DNA of 64,000 nt from Prasinococcaceae sp. CCMP 1430 (lineage: Eukaryota; Prasinodermophyta; Palmophyllophyceae; Prasinococcales; Prasinococcaceae): positions 399,690-463,689 of the forward strand of contig RQSC01000032.1 in NCBI GenBank assembly GCA_013416795.1, read 5' to 3'. Below the pieces are notes generated by a model, which did not search any database, was not told the origin of the DNA, and was given only the letters and a program-made list of their open reading frames with translations. The position numbers were made by a program, and so were the translations under genes. Position 1 is the first letter of the stretch. Every line of letters starts with the position of its first letter. Below, in pieces: positions 10,082-20,905 of the stretch.

Positions 10082-11830
10082 ATGCCCTGCTGCAGCCCCG
10101 AGGACGCCGGCGTCGGGGTGCCGGGCGGGGACTCGATGTTCAAGAAGATCTTCAAGGATGGCAGCGGGCCGGCGGGGCGGCGCGCCTCGGTCATGGCCTC
10201 CATGCCCACGCCGCCCAAGGCCCCGAAGAAGGTGCGCGCGAGCGCGCGCCGCATCCCCCACCGTGCTGCGTTCGCATGTTCGCGGCGTGTCCGTTCGCGT
10301 ACCCGTTCGCGCCTCACGGCGGGGGGCGGGGGCAGCGCGGTCGGCGCGGCCGCCACGGCGACCTCGGCGGCGGCCGCGACTGCGCGTGGGGTGGGGCAGC
10401 GCGACGTGGCCTCGGGCGGACTCGCGGGAGCGGCGTGAGGCGAGCCCCCCTCCCCGCTCGCGGCCGCCGCGCCCACCCGCCGCCGCACGCGCTGCGCGCA
10501 ACGGCGCGGCTTGGCCCGCGTCGCGCCAGTGTTCCCCATTCGTGACTGACCCCCCGTTGGCCATGGCCCCGCGCGCAAACACGTTCGCGCGTGCACGCGA
10601 ACGCCCGCCTCCCTCGCCCGCTCGCCCGCCCGCTGGCTCGCCTCTTTGCAGCTGGACCTGAACCCGTGCTGCCTGGCCGACTTCGAGCTGGGACCCATCC
10701 TGGGCACGGGCTCGTTCGGGCGCGTGCACCTGGCGACGCACAAGGCCACAGGCACGGTGACGGCCATCAAGATGCTATCAAAGTCACAGATCCTCAAGAC
10801 CAAGCAGGTGAGCCACATCAAGGCCGAGAAGCACATCCTGGACACTGTGGGCTATCCGTTCTTGGTAAACATGTTCGCCTCGTTCCAGGACGATGAGCGG
10901 CTGTACTTCGTGCTGGAGTACGTGGTCGGCGGCGAGTTCTTCACGCATCTGCGGAGCAAAGGGCGCTTCACCGAGGACACCGCGCGCTACTACGCCGCGC
11001 AGGTATTGCTGAGCTTCGAATACATTCATTCGATGGACATCGTCTATCGCGATCTGAGTGCGTCGACGCGCGAGCTCGACGAACTCGCAGAGTCCACGCG
11101 CGCGCATGCGCGTACGCCCATTGCGCCCGTTGACTGCGCGTGCCCTCGTGCGCGCATGCTGCTGCTGCGCACGCTGGACCCGCATGCATTGAGTTCGCCC
11201 AGCACTGACCCCACCCTGCCCCCGTCCTCCTCCGGTGCACACGCAACCGCACCCCTGCGCTCGCGCGCAGAGCCTGAGAACTTACTGCTTGACAAAAATG
11301 GCAACGTGAAGGTGACCGACTTCGGATTCGCAAAGAAGATCGACCATCGCACGTACACGCTTTGTGGCACGCCCGACTACCTGGCCCCGGAGATCATTCT
11401 CAACAAGGGCCACGGCAAGCCGGTCGACTGGTGGGCGCTCGGCGTGCTCATTTATGAAATGCTCGCGGGGTATCCGCCTTTCTTTGACGATGACCCGATG
11501 GGCACCTACCGGAAGATCCTGCACGGCAAGATCGAGTTCCCTCCGCACTTCTCGCGCGCCTCGCGCGACATTGTTAAGAAGCTGCTGCAGGCCGACCTCA
11601 CGAAGCGGTACGGCAACCTCAAGGGCGGCGCGCGCGATATCAAGGTGCACCCGTGGTTTTCCTCGATTGACTTCAACGCGCTGCTCAACCGAAAGTTGAC
11701 CCCACCCATCGTTCCGCACGTGAAAGGAGAGAGCGATACCTCGAACTTCGACGACTACTCCGACCTGGGCGAGATGGAGCACGCATTCGCGCTCTGCCCC
11801 GCGGAGCAGAAGTTGTTCGAGGAGTGGTGA
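10082..11830 (+). CDS. cAMP-dependent protein kinase catalytic subunit-like AGC kinase
   Basis: Three exons: 10082-10231, 10652-11057 and 11271-11830 (introns of 420 and 213 nt), giving 371 aa. The second splice is decided by the active site: DL plus A|AG restores YRDLKPENLLL. Motifs: Gly loop GTGSFGRV (residues about 68-75), AIKM Lys, HIKAEKHIL, DFGFAKK, activation loop TYTLCGTPDYLAPE with the phosphorylatable Thr, DWWALGVLIYEM, and the C-tail SNFDDYSDL typical of PKA. The 213-nt intron has no stop in frame, so naive gene calling would insert 71 residues into the catalytic loop. The N-terminal exon (MPCCSPEDAG) has a Cys pair but no Gly2 myristoylation site. PKG or other AGC kinases are less likely. 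Cytosolic second-messenger signalling is inferred. Confidence 0.92.
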
Positions 11831-12191
11831 GCGGGTCGGCGCGGCGGGGAGAGGGCGAGGCGAGAGGTTGCCGGGCGGTCGGTGCTCAAGCTGAGCACAG
11901 CGACAGTCGAGCGCCGCTGCCAGCAGCAATTCGACGGACCCGCACGCAGCAGCACTGGGGCAACACAGCACGTGATGCGATGTCGGGTGGGCCGCGCCGC
12001 GCGCAGAGCGCGCGTGCGCACGTGCCCAGGCATTGATGTAACAATCTGAAGGCGGAGACGGCCGATCGGCCATATTGCAACATTCACAAACGGCGGCGAC
12101 CACGACGGCCTTGCGGCCTGCAGAGCGCCACGGCGGGCGTCTGGCTGTGAGGCCGAGCCCTCGCTGCCTCGATGTGCCCTCGCGAGCCCAA
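11831..12191. other. Convergent intergenic
   Basis: Between the kinase stop and the 3' end of the XRCC4-like gene. Nothing recognisable on either strand. Confidence 0.5.
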
Positions 12192-13367
12192 TCACTTGGG
12201 CCGCCCGAGGAGTGGCATGTTGCGGGGCTTGCGAGGTGAGATGCGGTCCTGCGAGCCGGGCTGCGAGTCGAGCGCCAGCTGCAGACAGAGTTCGTCGGGC
12301 GTCTCGCTGTTGGGGACCTGCAGCGAGTCGTGCGGGCTGAGCTCGAGCTCGTTCGGCGTCTGTGCATCCACGTTCGCGCCCGCGCCCGGGGCCGCGCCGG
12401 CACTGGGCGCGACAGGTGTGCCGGCGTCGGGTGGCGTGGCGGCAGCGGTCGCCGCCGCAGCGCGCTGCGTGCCCACGCGCCCCGCTCGTTCGCCATCGGC
12501 ACCGACGTCGCTGGCCGCTCGTCTCCGCTTCGCGGCAGGCCGCTCCCGTCGCTCCTCCCGCTCCTCTTCATCCGTCGAGCTAATCGTCTGGTGTTCGCTG
12601 CCGTCTGCGCCGATGCCATCATTCACGCCGGCACCCGCGCTCTCGAGCCTTCGCTTGAGTTTACTCACCTCTTCGAGAAGCTCGGCGATGCGGTGTTTCT
12701 TCGAGTTGAGGAGCTTCGCCACGCGCTCGAAGAGATCCTCTTGCTCCTGCTCGCGCATGGTCGCCACGCCCTCGAGCTTGGATATGAGCGCGTCGCGCTC
12801 CTCCACGAGCTTTTGCACGTGCTTCTCACGGCTCGCCGCGAGCTCGTCCAGCGCATCGCGGTCGCGCAGCAGCGCATCCGTGACGTCGCGCACCATGGCT
12901 TTGCTCTCCGTCACGGTCTGGAGCTCCAGGGTCTGCCACACTGCCTGGCCACTGGGTATGCGCCACTCCAGCTTCAGCGGCGTACCTGAGCTCACGCCTG
13001 AGAGCTTCACCCACGGCTGCTCATCGTCGTCCAGAATGCCTCCGTGCATGCGAGAGCGCTCGTGGGCCGCAAGCGCCGAGCACATCCTCCGCGAGCGCTC
13101 GGACGCGCTCAGGCCTAGCCCGCTCGCGGCGCTCGCCGCCGCCTGCGCGCTCTCGCGCCCGCTCCACGCCGCGCCCCCGCTGCAGAACGCATCGGCCTGT
13201 GCGCCGCACTCCATGGGCGTCTGCTGGCGACACTGGCGTATGCGCTCATGGCTGCGGCGAAGAACGAGCTCGCCGGCGCGCACGAAGAGCGTCGTCTCAG
13301 CGTCGTCGTTCGCGTCTGGCGCCCCGGCGGCGCTCGCCGCCGCGACGCCGCCCGCAGTCGGCTCCAT
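12192..13367 (-). CDS. XRCC4-like non-homologous end-joining factor
   Basis: 391 aa from ATG 13367 (MEPTAGGVAAAS). The middle reads LKLEWRI, WQTLELQTV, MVRDVTDALL, then a long heptad coiled coil (residues about 165-245) with REQEQEDLFERVAKLLNSKK followed by HRIAELLEEV. This is the XRCC4 pattern (KExxExDLYxRFxxVLNxKKxKIRxL), where DNA ligase IV binds. The tail carries an acidic Ser/Glu patch and a basic cluster AAKRRRAAS, a likely nuclear signal. The N-terminal head is only weakly recognisable and is Ala-rich, so an unseen intron or divergence is possible. Identification rests mainly on the stalk. Confidence 0.55.
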   Translation of the reverse strand: MEPTAGGVAAASAAGAPDANDDAETTLFVRAGELVLRRSHERIRQCRQQTPMECGAQADAFCSGGAAWSGRESAQAAASAASGLGLSASERSRRMCSALAAHERSRMHGGILDDDEQPWVKLSGVSSGTPLKLEWRIPSGQAVWQTLELQTVTESKAMVRDVTDALLRDRDALDELAASREKHVQKLVEERDALISKLEGVATMREQEQEDLFERVAKLLNSKKHRIAELLEEVSKLKRRLESAGAGVNDGIGADGSEHQTISSTDEEEREERRERPAAKRRRAASDVGADGERAGRVGTQRAAAATAAATPPDAGTPVAPSAGAAPGAGANVDAQTPNELELSPHDSLQVPNSETPDELCLQLALDSQPGSQDRISPRKPRNMPLLGRPK

Positions 13368-13759
13368 GGGCGGCGCCCCCCGCCCCCCACACGGGGGGCG
13401 CGGCGGGCGCGCGGTGTGGCTCACCGGCCTCGCAACGCGTTTCTTTCCTCCGTGGGTGGGGGCGATGCGAGCGCAGAAAACGCGGAAGCGCGCGAGCGCG
13501 TGGAGCGCGGGCTGGGGCGCGCAAGCGCCAGTCGCTCCCCGAGAGGCGCCTCGCCACCACCACCACACACACCCGCCAACGCCCCGAGCCAACGCATTTT
13601 TTTACACACACACAAGTGCGCGCGCGCGCGCACACACACACCACCCCCGTCCCCGCGGCCCCTCTCCGTCGAGGCGGAGACCGGACGAGGCGGATTTGGG
13701 CGACGAGAGCGCCTGCGCGCGAACGTGCAGTGCTCGTCCGGCGCGGCGCGGTCGCCGGC
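13368..13759. other. Divergent promoter region with CA repeats
   Basis: Lies between the XRCC4-like start and the hydrolase. It contains (CAC)n at 13557-13573 and CG/CA alternations at 13602-13645. The first exon or start of the hydrolase gene is expected here. Confidence 0.45.
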
Positions 13760-14671
13760 GGTGAGTCCGTGGCGCGCGGGAGGCCCGAGGAGCGCCTGGT
13801 GGACGTCGGGCGCATCGTGGGCGTCCTTGGAGGGGGCGTGTGCTACGAGGAGCGATACGTGCCGCTCCCCGGTGGAGATGACGACGAGTGGCTCGCGCTG
13901 CGCGTATTCGCGTGCGCGCACGGCGCGGACGGTCGTGCGGCTCCTGCTCCGCGGTCTGCAGGCGGCGAAGGGGAGCGAGCGGACGGCGGGGAAGGTGGCC
14001 CTGGCAGCGGCAACGACACCAAACTGGAAGGCACTCTGCCCGTGCTCGTGTATGTGCACCCGTGGGCGGTCATGGGGGGCCGCCAAGACATGCTCCTGCG
14101 ACGCTCGGCGCTCATATCTCGCCAACACGGCATGCACGTGGTCACATTGGACCTTCGAGGGGCGGGAAATTCCGACGGGAGGTGAGGCGGCCGCAGACGA
14201 GCGTCGTGCGACGCGTGCGTGCATGGCCCGCTGCGACTTACAATGCGCGACCGATGTGCTGAAACTGCCTCGCTTTCGCTCGGCACCTCGCCGCCTGCAG
14301 CTCGACGCTGCGCGGTGGCCCAGAGGTTGATGACATTCTCGCCGCACTGAGCTACGCATCAGCGCGCTTCGCGGGCAGCGAGCTCCTCCTCGCCGGCGAG
14401 TCCGCAGGTGGGCCATTCGCCGGATCGGCGCTCGCCAGGGACCCGCGCGTGGCTGGATTCGTTGCAATCGGATATACCTGGGGGTTCTGGACGTCAGTGC
14501 TCTTCGGCCGCCACTTCAAGGCGCTCATGCGAGCGCGAGCGCCGCGCCTGTTCGTGATGGGCTCAGACGACTGCTTCACGTCCATCCGCACGCTGCGCAA
14601 GCGGGTTGCGAGGTGCATCAAGGAGTCCGGAAATGAGTACGCCGACTTCGAGGTCGTGCAAAGCGTCGGTC
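13760..14671 (+). CDS. Alpha/beta hydrolase, 3' end lost at assembly join
   Basis: Two exons are visible: about 13760-14181 and 14301-14671, with a 119-nt intron (AG|GTGAGG ... CTGCAG|C). The joined frame reads GAGNSDGRSTLRGGPEVDDI. Strands of the fold are clear: VLVYVHPWAVMGG (oxyanion side), VVTLDLRGAGNS, and the nucleophile elbow LLLAGESAGGPFAG (Gly-Glu-Ser-Ala-Gly, Ser predicted catalytic). FVMGSDDCFTS likely holds the acid. The His strand would lie just after VVQSVG, where the N at 14672 cuts the gene. The true start is not determined; 13760 is only where convincing coding begins. Substrate unknown; a large Gly/Asp-rich insertion sits between strands 1 and 2. Confidence 0.68.
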
Positions 14672-14672
14672 N
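14672..14672. other. Single-N scaffold join
   Basis: An N sits inside the hydrolase frame and four bases before the MSH2 start codon. Two genes meeting with no spacer at an N shows that it is a join of two contigs, so their adjacency is uncertain. Confidence 0.8.
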
Positions 14673-14675
14673 GCG

Positions 14676-17600
14676 ATGCCCGCCGACGCGGACGCGGCGG
14701 CGGCGGCGGCGGCCGCGGGCGGCGAGCTCTTCAAGGACAACAAGACCAATGGCGGCTTCATTAGGTACTACCTGGGCCTGCAGCCTTCGCCCGACACGGT
14801 GCGCATCTTCGACAGGAAGGAGTTTTACACGGTGCACGGCGCCGACGCCGAGTTCGTCGCGCGGCGCTTCTTCCGCACGACGGCCGTGCTCAAGACACAG
14901 AACGCGAGCGGATGCGCGCCGCTGGCGGGGTGCGTGGTGAACGCAAAGATGCTGGAGCGCGTGCTCAGGGACCTGCTCGTCGAGAGCGCCGACAAGTCGG
15001 TGGAGATGTACGCGCAGGAGGGCAGCGGCTGGGCGCTCTCGCGCGCCGCATCGCCGGGCAAGCTCGGCGCTTTCGAAGACGTCCTCTTCCGGTCGACGGA
15101 GATGGTGGAGAACCCCGTGCTCATGGCGGTCAAGGCGGTCAGCCGCGGCGGTCAGCGCTTGGTGGGCGTCGGCTTCGTCGACGCGACTGGCCGCCGCCTC
15201 GGACTCGGCGAATTCCTCGACGACGACCACTTCAACTCGCTCGAGACCGTCGCCGTGCAGCTCGGCTGCAAGGAGTGCCTGGTGCCCGCCGAGAGCGCCG
15301 GTGGTGCGCAGGGCTCCGCGGAGGGCCGCCGCGTGCGCGAGGCCCTCGAGCGCTGCGGCGTCTTCGCGCGCGAGGTCGCGCGCAAGGAGTTCTCCAACAA
15401 GGACCTGGCGCAGGACATGGGCAGGCTCGGGCGCGAGGGCGCGATGGCGCACTTCGGCCCCGCCGCGGAGAGCGACGCGGCCGGGGGGGCGCTCGCCGCC
15501 GCCATCGCGTACGCCGAGGTCTTGGCAGATGCTGCGGGCCATGGGCGCTTCACGATTCACTCCATCGAGCTCGGCGCCTGCATGCGCCTGGACGCCGCCG
15601 CGCTGCGCGCCCTCAACGTGCTCAAGCAGCCGGGCGACGGCAACGCGCCCAACTCGCTCGAGGCGCTCATGAACCGCGCGCGGACGCCGATGGGGCGGAG
15701 GCTGTGCCAGCGTTGGCTCAAGCAGCCGTTGCTGGACGCCGAGAAGATCAAGGAGCGCCATGACGTCGTCGAGGCCCTGAGCGGCGACGATGCCGCCCGC
15801 CAGTCGCTGCGCATGGAGCACTTGTCGCGCCTCTCCGACATCGAGCGCCTCCTCGCGCGCGTGGGGGGGCGCAAGGCGAAGCTCCAGGACGTGGTGGGGC
15901 TGTACGAGGCGTCCATGCGCCTGCCGCGCATCGCCGACGTGGCTGCGGGCGTGCAGGGCGCCAGCGAGCGCGCGGCCGCGCTCTTGCAGTCGCGGTTCGT
16001 CGCGCCGCTCCGCCAGGCGTCGGGCGCGGACTTCCTGGGCAAGTTCGAGAGCCTGGTGGAAGCGGCGGTGGACCTCGAGGCGCTCGAGAGCGAGCAGCGC
16101 GAGTACCTCATCTCCGCGGAGTACGACGAGGCGCTCGGCGAGCTCAAGCAGAAGCGCGACCGCGTGAGGGCCAAAATCGAGGGCATCCACCGCGCCGTCG
16201 CCAGCGACCTCGGCCTCTCGCACAGCGGCGTGGGCTCGGGCATCGTGCGCCTCGACCACACGTCGCAGTACGGCTTCCACCTCCGCATCACCAAGAAGGA
16301 CGAGGGCGCCGTGCGCGGCAGGCTCAAAGCGTACCAGTCGATGGGGACCAACAAGGACGGGTGCAAGTTCACGAGCGCCGAGTTGCGCAGGCAGAGCGAC
16401 TTGCACGCGGAACTGAGCGACGAGTACCAGGAGAGGCAGTCGGAGCTGGTGAAGAAGGTCGTGGACGTCGCTGCGACCTTCGTGGACGTCTTCGAGGAGG
16501 TGGCCTCGACCGTGGCCACGCTGGACGTGCTCGCGGGCTTCGCCGACCTGGTGGCAGTCGCGCCTGCCGAGTACGTGCGCCCGGAGATGACGCCGATGGG
16601 CGTGGGGGACATCGTGCTCGAGGGCTGCAGGCACCCGTGCGTCGAGGCGCAGGACGAAGTGTCCTTCATCGCCAATGACTGCAAGCTCAAGCGCGAGGAC
16701 TCGTGGTTTCAGATCATCACTGGCCCAAACATGGGAGGCAAGTCGACGTACATCAGGCAGATCGGATGCGCGGTGCTCATGGCGCAGGTCGGTTGCTTCG
16801 TGCCGTGCTCGGCCGCGCGCATCTCCTGCCGCGACTGCATCTTCGCCCGCGTTGGCGCGGGAGACTGCCAGCTTCGCGGGGTGTCGACATTCATGGCGGA
16901 GATGCTCGAGGCCGCGGCCATCCTGCACAAGGCGACGCCGAGCAGTCTGGTCATCATCGACGAGCTCGGGCGCGGCACGTCGACGTACGACGGCTTCGGC
17001 CTCGCGTGGGCGATCTCCGAGCACTTGGCGGATGTGACCAAGGCGCCGACGCTCTTCGCGACGCACTTCTACGAGCTGACGGCGCTGGCGGAGGGCAGGC
17101 CGCAGGTCGGCAACCTGCACGTGAACGCGCACATTGACGCGTCCACGCGGCGCATGACCATGCTGTTCAAGATCGCCGAGGGCGCGTCGGATCAGAGCTT
17201 CGGCATCTCGTGCGCAGAGTTTGCGGGGTTCCCCAAAGAGGTGGTCGAGATGGCCAAGGAGAAGGCGCGCGAGCTGGAGGAGTACGGCGCCCTCATGCCG
17301 TGCGACCGGCTCGGCAGCAAGCGCACCTTCGCGGCCGGCCCTGACGAGCCCGCCACCAAACGATCGCGCGTGGAGGGCGACGGCGTCGCGGCGGCCGCGG
17401 CCACCAAGGCGAGGGCATTCTTGTCGGAGTTCGCGGGGATAGACATGGAGTCGGTGCGTGTTGCTGCTGTTGTTTTGCGGGGTGACAGAGAGAGCTGTGT
17501 GTGCGCGCGCGCGTTGGACTGCTCAGTCACTGCTGGCGCGCGCGAGTGTGTGTCTGACCCGCGCGCGCGCGCGGCGCGCACAGATGGACGACGCGCAGGC

Positions 17601-17691
17601 GAAGGACGCCGTCGAGAAGCTCAAGGCAGGGCTCGAGAACGACCTCAAGGACAGTGCGGAGTTGAGGGCGATGCTGAGCAGTGACGTCTGA
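14676..17691 (+). CDS. MSH2: DNA mismatch repair ATPase MSH2
   Basis: Partner of MSH6/MSH3 in recognising mispairs in the nucleus. Two exons: 14676-17453 and 17584-17691 (130-nt intron, TCG|GTGCGT ... CACAG|ATG), 961 aa against about 934 in human. The start ATG gives an Ala-rich leader, then GGFIRYYLGL and VRIFDRKEFYTVHG (mismatch-binding domain; MSH2 lacks the Phe-X-Glu of MSH6). The ATPase has Walker A TGPNMGGKST (residue about 684), a Q-loop STFMAEMLEAA, Walker B VIIDELGRGTSTYDG, and ATHFYELTAL. The C-terminal helix-turn-helix follows (GISCAEFAGFPKEVVEMAKEKA). The last exon is 35 codons and ends in AELRAMLSSDV; a mutated copy of this exon recurs at 22040-22119. Complete. Confidence 0.96.
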
Positions 17692-17842
17692 GATGGTGGC
17701 GTCAGGCAGCGCTTTCCGAGGAGCGCGCGCGTGCAACCGTCCTTGCTGCGTTGTAAACGAAAACTGAAAATACTTACTTGACGTGGCGCGCACCTAGCAG
17801 TTGTACGGGCGCTGACACGCAGCCGGGTGGGGGGTGCAGGTT

Positions 17843-17856
17843 GGGGGGGGGGGGGG
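17843..17856. repeat. G tract, 14 nt
   Basis: Uninterrupted G about 150 nt after the MSH2 stop and before the 3' end of the PT-repeat gene. Confidence 0.8.
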
Positions 17857-17928
17857 CGCTACTGATGGTCGGTGTACTTCGAAGGACTTTCGAAGGGCGT
17901 GTGTGCTGTGTGTGCTTGTTCGCGCTCC

Positions 17929-19142
17929 TTAGACAGGTATCTCTCCCGTGCCAAAGGTCTTTGATGGGCTGCCCTTCGGAACCTTGGGTTCCGACGCATC
18001 GAGCAGTGCCTTCGTTGCTGGAGGGTCGGAGCATGGGATGTCGCCGTCGAGCTGCCAAATGCATCCTGCATCAGTGCACGGCTCTTCGTCCTCATACGCC
18101 GAGCAGGGTGCTGAGGGGACGCATTGATTGTCATCCTCGAGCCAGAAACACTCCGCTACATTGCAATCCGCTTCGAGAGACCATGTAGCGCATGGCTCAC
18201 TCGTCGGGGAGCCTGTGGGCGACGAGGTTGGAGAGCTCGTGGGCGCCCCAGTCGGGGAAGAGGTTGGTGCGGCCGTGGGAGCAGCCGTGGGTGGCTCGTT
18301 GGGAACGGGGTCGATGATCTCGTAGTACGGCTCGGGCTCGGGCTCGGGCACCACCACCGGAAAGGCTGTCGGCGCCTTGGTCGGCAGGCCGGCCACGCAG
18401 CGCGGGCTGTCTGAGAAGCCGCTCTTGGTGCCGTACCCGCACGCCTGCGCGAGCGAGCCGGCGTCGTGCAGATGAGCGCATTTGCGAGAGCGAGTGGCGC
18501 GGCGCAGCGCGAGTACACGTCAACGACCGAATGCAGCATCGCGCGCGTAACATGCGCCAAAAGGCCCCCAGCCTAAGACCGCACTCACGCCCACAAAAGC
18601 GCAGCTCGCACCTCGCAGGCGTCGAGGCAGCACTGCTCGCCTCCCGCGGCCGGCGCTACCGTGAACGGCGAGTCGCGCGTCGGCATCGCGATGGGCAGCT
18701 CCTCGTCGCCCTCCGACGGGGTGAGCCGCTCGACGGGGATGAGGTCGATGGGCGCGGGCGGGTCGGCGGGCACGCAGTTGGCGCGGCACGAGCACCCCGA
18801 GGGCGCGAAGTCGTTGCAGAAGCCCACGCACGAGTCCGAGGGCGCGGTGGGCGAGGCGGAGGGCCGCGGCGTGGCGCGCGTGGGCGACTTGGTGGGCGCA
18901 ACGCTGGGAGACTTGGTTGGCGCCGCGGGCGCTTCGGTCGGGCGCAGGGGCTTGACGGGCGCGTCGGTGGGTCGCGCGGGCGGCTCCACGGGCACGTCCT
19001 GCGGCCGCTCGCTCAGGATGCGCCGTCCGACGGCGCTCGCGGGCAGCGCGGTATGCGCGCACATGACCGCCGCTGCCACAGCGACGGCCGCAACGCTCGC
19101 CGCCAGCGGCGCGTGGCGGCGCGCTGCCGCGGACCGCCTCAT
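17929..19142 (-). CDS. PT-repeat, Cys-rich secreted or cell-surface protein (copy A)
   Basis: Two exons: 18612-19142 and 17929-18444 (167-nt intron, GAG|GTGCGA ... CGCAG|GCG), 348 aa. A hydrophobic segment at residues about 12-38 (AASVAAVAVAAAVM) follows a basic start and fits a signal peptide or anchor. Next come proline/threonine repeats (APTKSPS, APTKSPT, ASPTAPS), a Cys cluster (CVGFCNDFAPSGCSC, QCCLDAC), an acidic-proline motif PEPEPEPYYEIIDP, more SPT/APT repeats, and a Cys-rich end (EPCATWSLEADCN, ECFWLEDDNQC). PT-repeat proteins of this style are common in stramenopile and haptophyte secretomes and are probably O-glycosylated. Function unknown. A broken copy lies at 22374-23290. Confidence 0.72.
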
Positions 19143-19294
19143 TGTCGCGTGCTCGCCTACTTCGAGAGCGTCGCTCGCGTGGGTCTGAGCTTGGCCAGAG
19201 GGCGGGCGCTCGAGCTGCGAGGCGCGCGGCGCGTGAGCTCTGCGCTGTGACGCCCGCCGCGCCCTCGTTGGCGCCCCGCGGGGGAGTGGGCCGC

Positions 19295-19295
19295 N
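19295..19295. other. Single-N scaffold join
   Basis: This N interrupts the Rieske oxygenase frame. Sequence on the left side (19143-19294) is the upstream flank of the PT-repeat gene and has no oxygenase similarity, so the join lacks the 3' end of the oxygenase. Confidence 0.75.
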
Positions 19296-20312
19296 GAAGT
19301 TCGGCGCGTGAAACTTGCTACTCGACCCGTGTCGGGCAATCTTGGAGGCGCCGCTTCCCGTGAAGGCGAAGCCCGCGTCCGAGACGCGCCCTTTCGGGCG
19401 GAGCTCGAAGGGTGCCGCATCCTTGCGGTCGCCCATGATGCCGTGGTGCGACACGGTGAGATGCGCTGGGTCCGTGAGATTTTCCATCATGACCTCGTAG
19501 CCATACATGACCTCGCGCGTTGACCAGTGCGCGCGACGTACTGGGCAGCTTTCGACACTGAGGATGTCGTCTGCACCGGTGGGCGCGTCCCCTCGGCCGC
19601 CCATCGCGGCAGCGCGCGCGGCTTCCTCGAGCTCGACAAGCTCCGGCAGCAGCGGCAGCGGCGTGGCCGCTGCGCGCAATGCGGCATCTGCGCCGTGCGT
19701 TGGCCACACGAACAGAACGCCGTGGCGCACCTGCGAAGGGTAGACCTTGACGCACGAGCGCGGATCCGCTGCTGCGCGTTCGAAATCGTCCTGTTCGAGC
19801 TGCGGGATGGATGTGCAGGCGCCGGTACCCGGCTCGAAGCGCCAGCCGTGATACGAACACATGAGGTGGCCGTCCTCTTCGATGCGTCCCTCCGAGAGCG
19901 GCGCGCAGCGATGGGGGCATCGGTCCATGAACACGCTCCACGTGGGCTCATCGTCCGAAAGCCTTGTCCCGCCGCGCCACGCCACCATGTCGCGACCGAG
20001 CACGGTGATTGGGGTCGGACGCGTTGGGTCAAGACTGCCCACGTCGGCGACGGCGTACCACTGCTCGAGCCAGTCCATCTCGCCGCGCAGCGCATCCGTC
20101 GAGGGGGAGCTGCTGTCGGCGGCACCTTTCTTGACGGTTACAGCCGTGGCAGCGGCGGTTCCTTTGGGCGCGGACGCTGCCACCGTGCGGCTGTCGCAGC
20201 GTGCCCTCTTGCCCAGTCCATGACGGCGCGCGCGCCCTCTACCAGCGGCACACCCGCGCGGTTCCGCAGACGCCTGCGCGACGCCACGCAGCAGCGCGGC
20301 GGCGGCGGGCAT
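19296..20312 (-). CDS. Rieske-type oxygenase, pheophorbide a oxygenase/TIC55-like (3' truncated)
   Basis: Non-haem iron monooxygenase with a Rieske cluster. From ATG 20312 the frame gives an Ala/Arg-rich leader of about 75 residues, a likely plastid transit peptide, then LEQWYAVADVGSLDP. The Rieske ligands are CPHRCAPLSEGR and CSYHGWRF; the mononuclear iron site is MENLTDPAHLTVSHHG. This order and the SEGRI, GTGACTSIPQ segments match the PAO/TIC55/PTC52 group, which act in chlorophyll breakdown, protein import or protochlorophyllide oxidation. The frame ends at the N at 19295, about 339 codons in; the C-terminal part with the membrane helices and CxxC is missing. An upstream start in the same frame (to 20537) is possible. 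Confidence 0.82.
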
Positions 20313-20905
20313 GGCTCCCGGGTACTCCCTGCCCGCCGCGCGCGCGCGCCCTCCACTCGCGGCCGGTGTGGCACGTGTGCGTGCGGTACGCTTTCGGTCG
20401 TGACGCGATTCGCCGCGCATGCCCGTTTTCCCGGCGCGGCGATCGATCACGCGGCAGATTCTCGTCCGTCGTGATGTCGTTTGCTTTCCGAAGAGACATC
20501 CAACCCAATCCGGTTCCAATTCCAAACCCCAATCCAAAAATCCTGTTCGTCGTTAAGCAGTCCCTTCCCAGCATGCGACACGTGTCTACCACCAGCGGGG
20601 ATACGCTCCCGATACGGCGCAGAGGCCACGGCGTTTGCGCGCGTCCGTTCTGGGGCGAAGGGCCATCGCGGAGCGCAGACAGCGCGGAGGTGCTCAGATG
20701 GCACGGCAATGGCGTGGCCCGAACTCTTCGCGTGGTCCGTGCATATGGATGGTGGTCAATTGTACGGTTAATATATACGGTGCAGCGGCACGCGCGCCGT
20801 GCGCACACGTGCGCATGGGCGACATGCGATGCTATGCCAATGCCAGTGCCCCGCACCAGGACGCATGCGCGCGCACGCCCGTTCTGCGGGCCAGCTGCAC
20901 ACAGC
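20313..20905. other. Intergenic with CCAAT-like repeats
   Basis: Upstream of the Rieske gene and downstream of the DUF1995-J gene. A notable AT-richer stretch at 20499-20545 repeats an AATCC/CCAAT motif several times. A TTAATATATAC patch lies at 20768-20778. No gene is supported. Confidence 0.45.

Noticed and set aside
14352-17132. 926-codon open frame antisense to MSH2
   Set aside because: It mirrors the MSH2 coding strand, crosses the N at 14672, and its His/Arg/Leu/Ala-rich protein matches no family; typical of GC-rich antisense frames.
18585-20537. 650-codon frame fusing the Rieske oxygenase to the PT-repeat protein
   Set aside because: The fusion occurs only across the single N at 19295; each part has its own complete gene logic.
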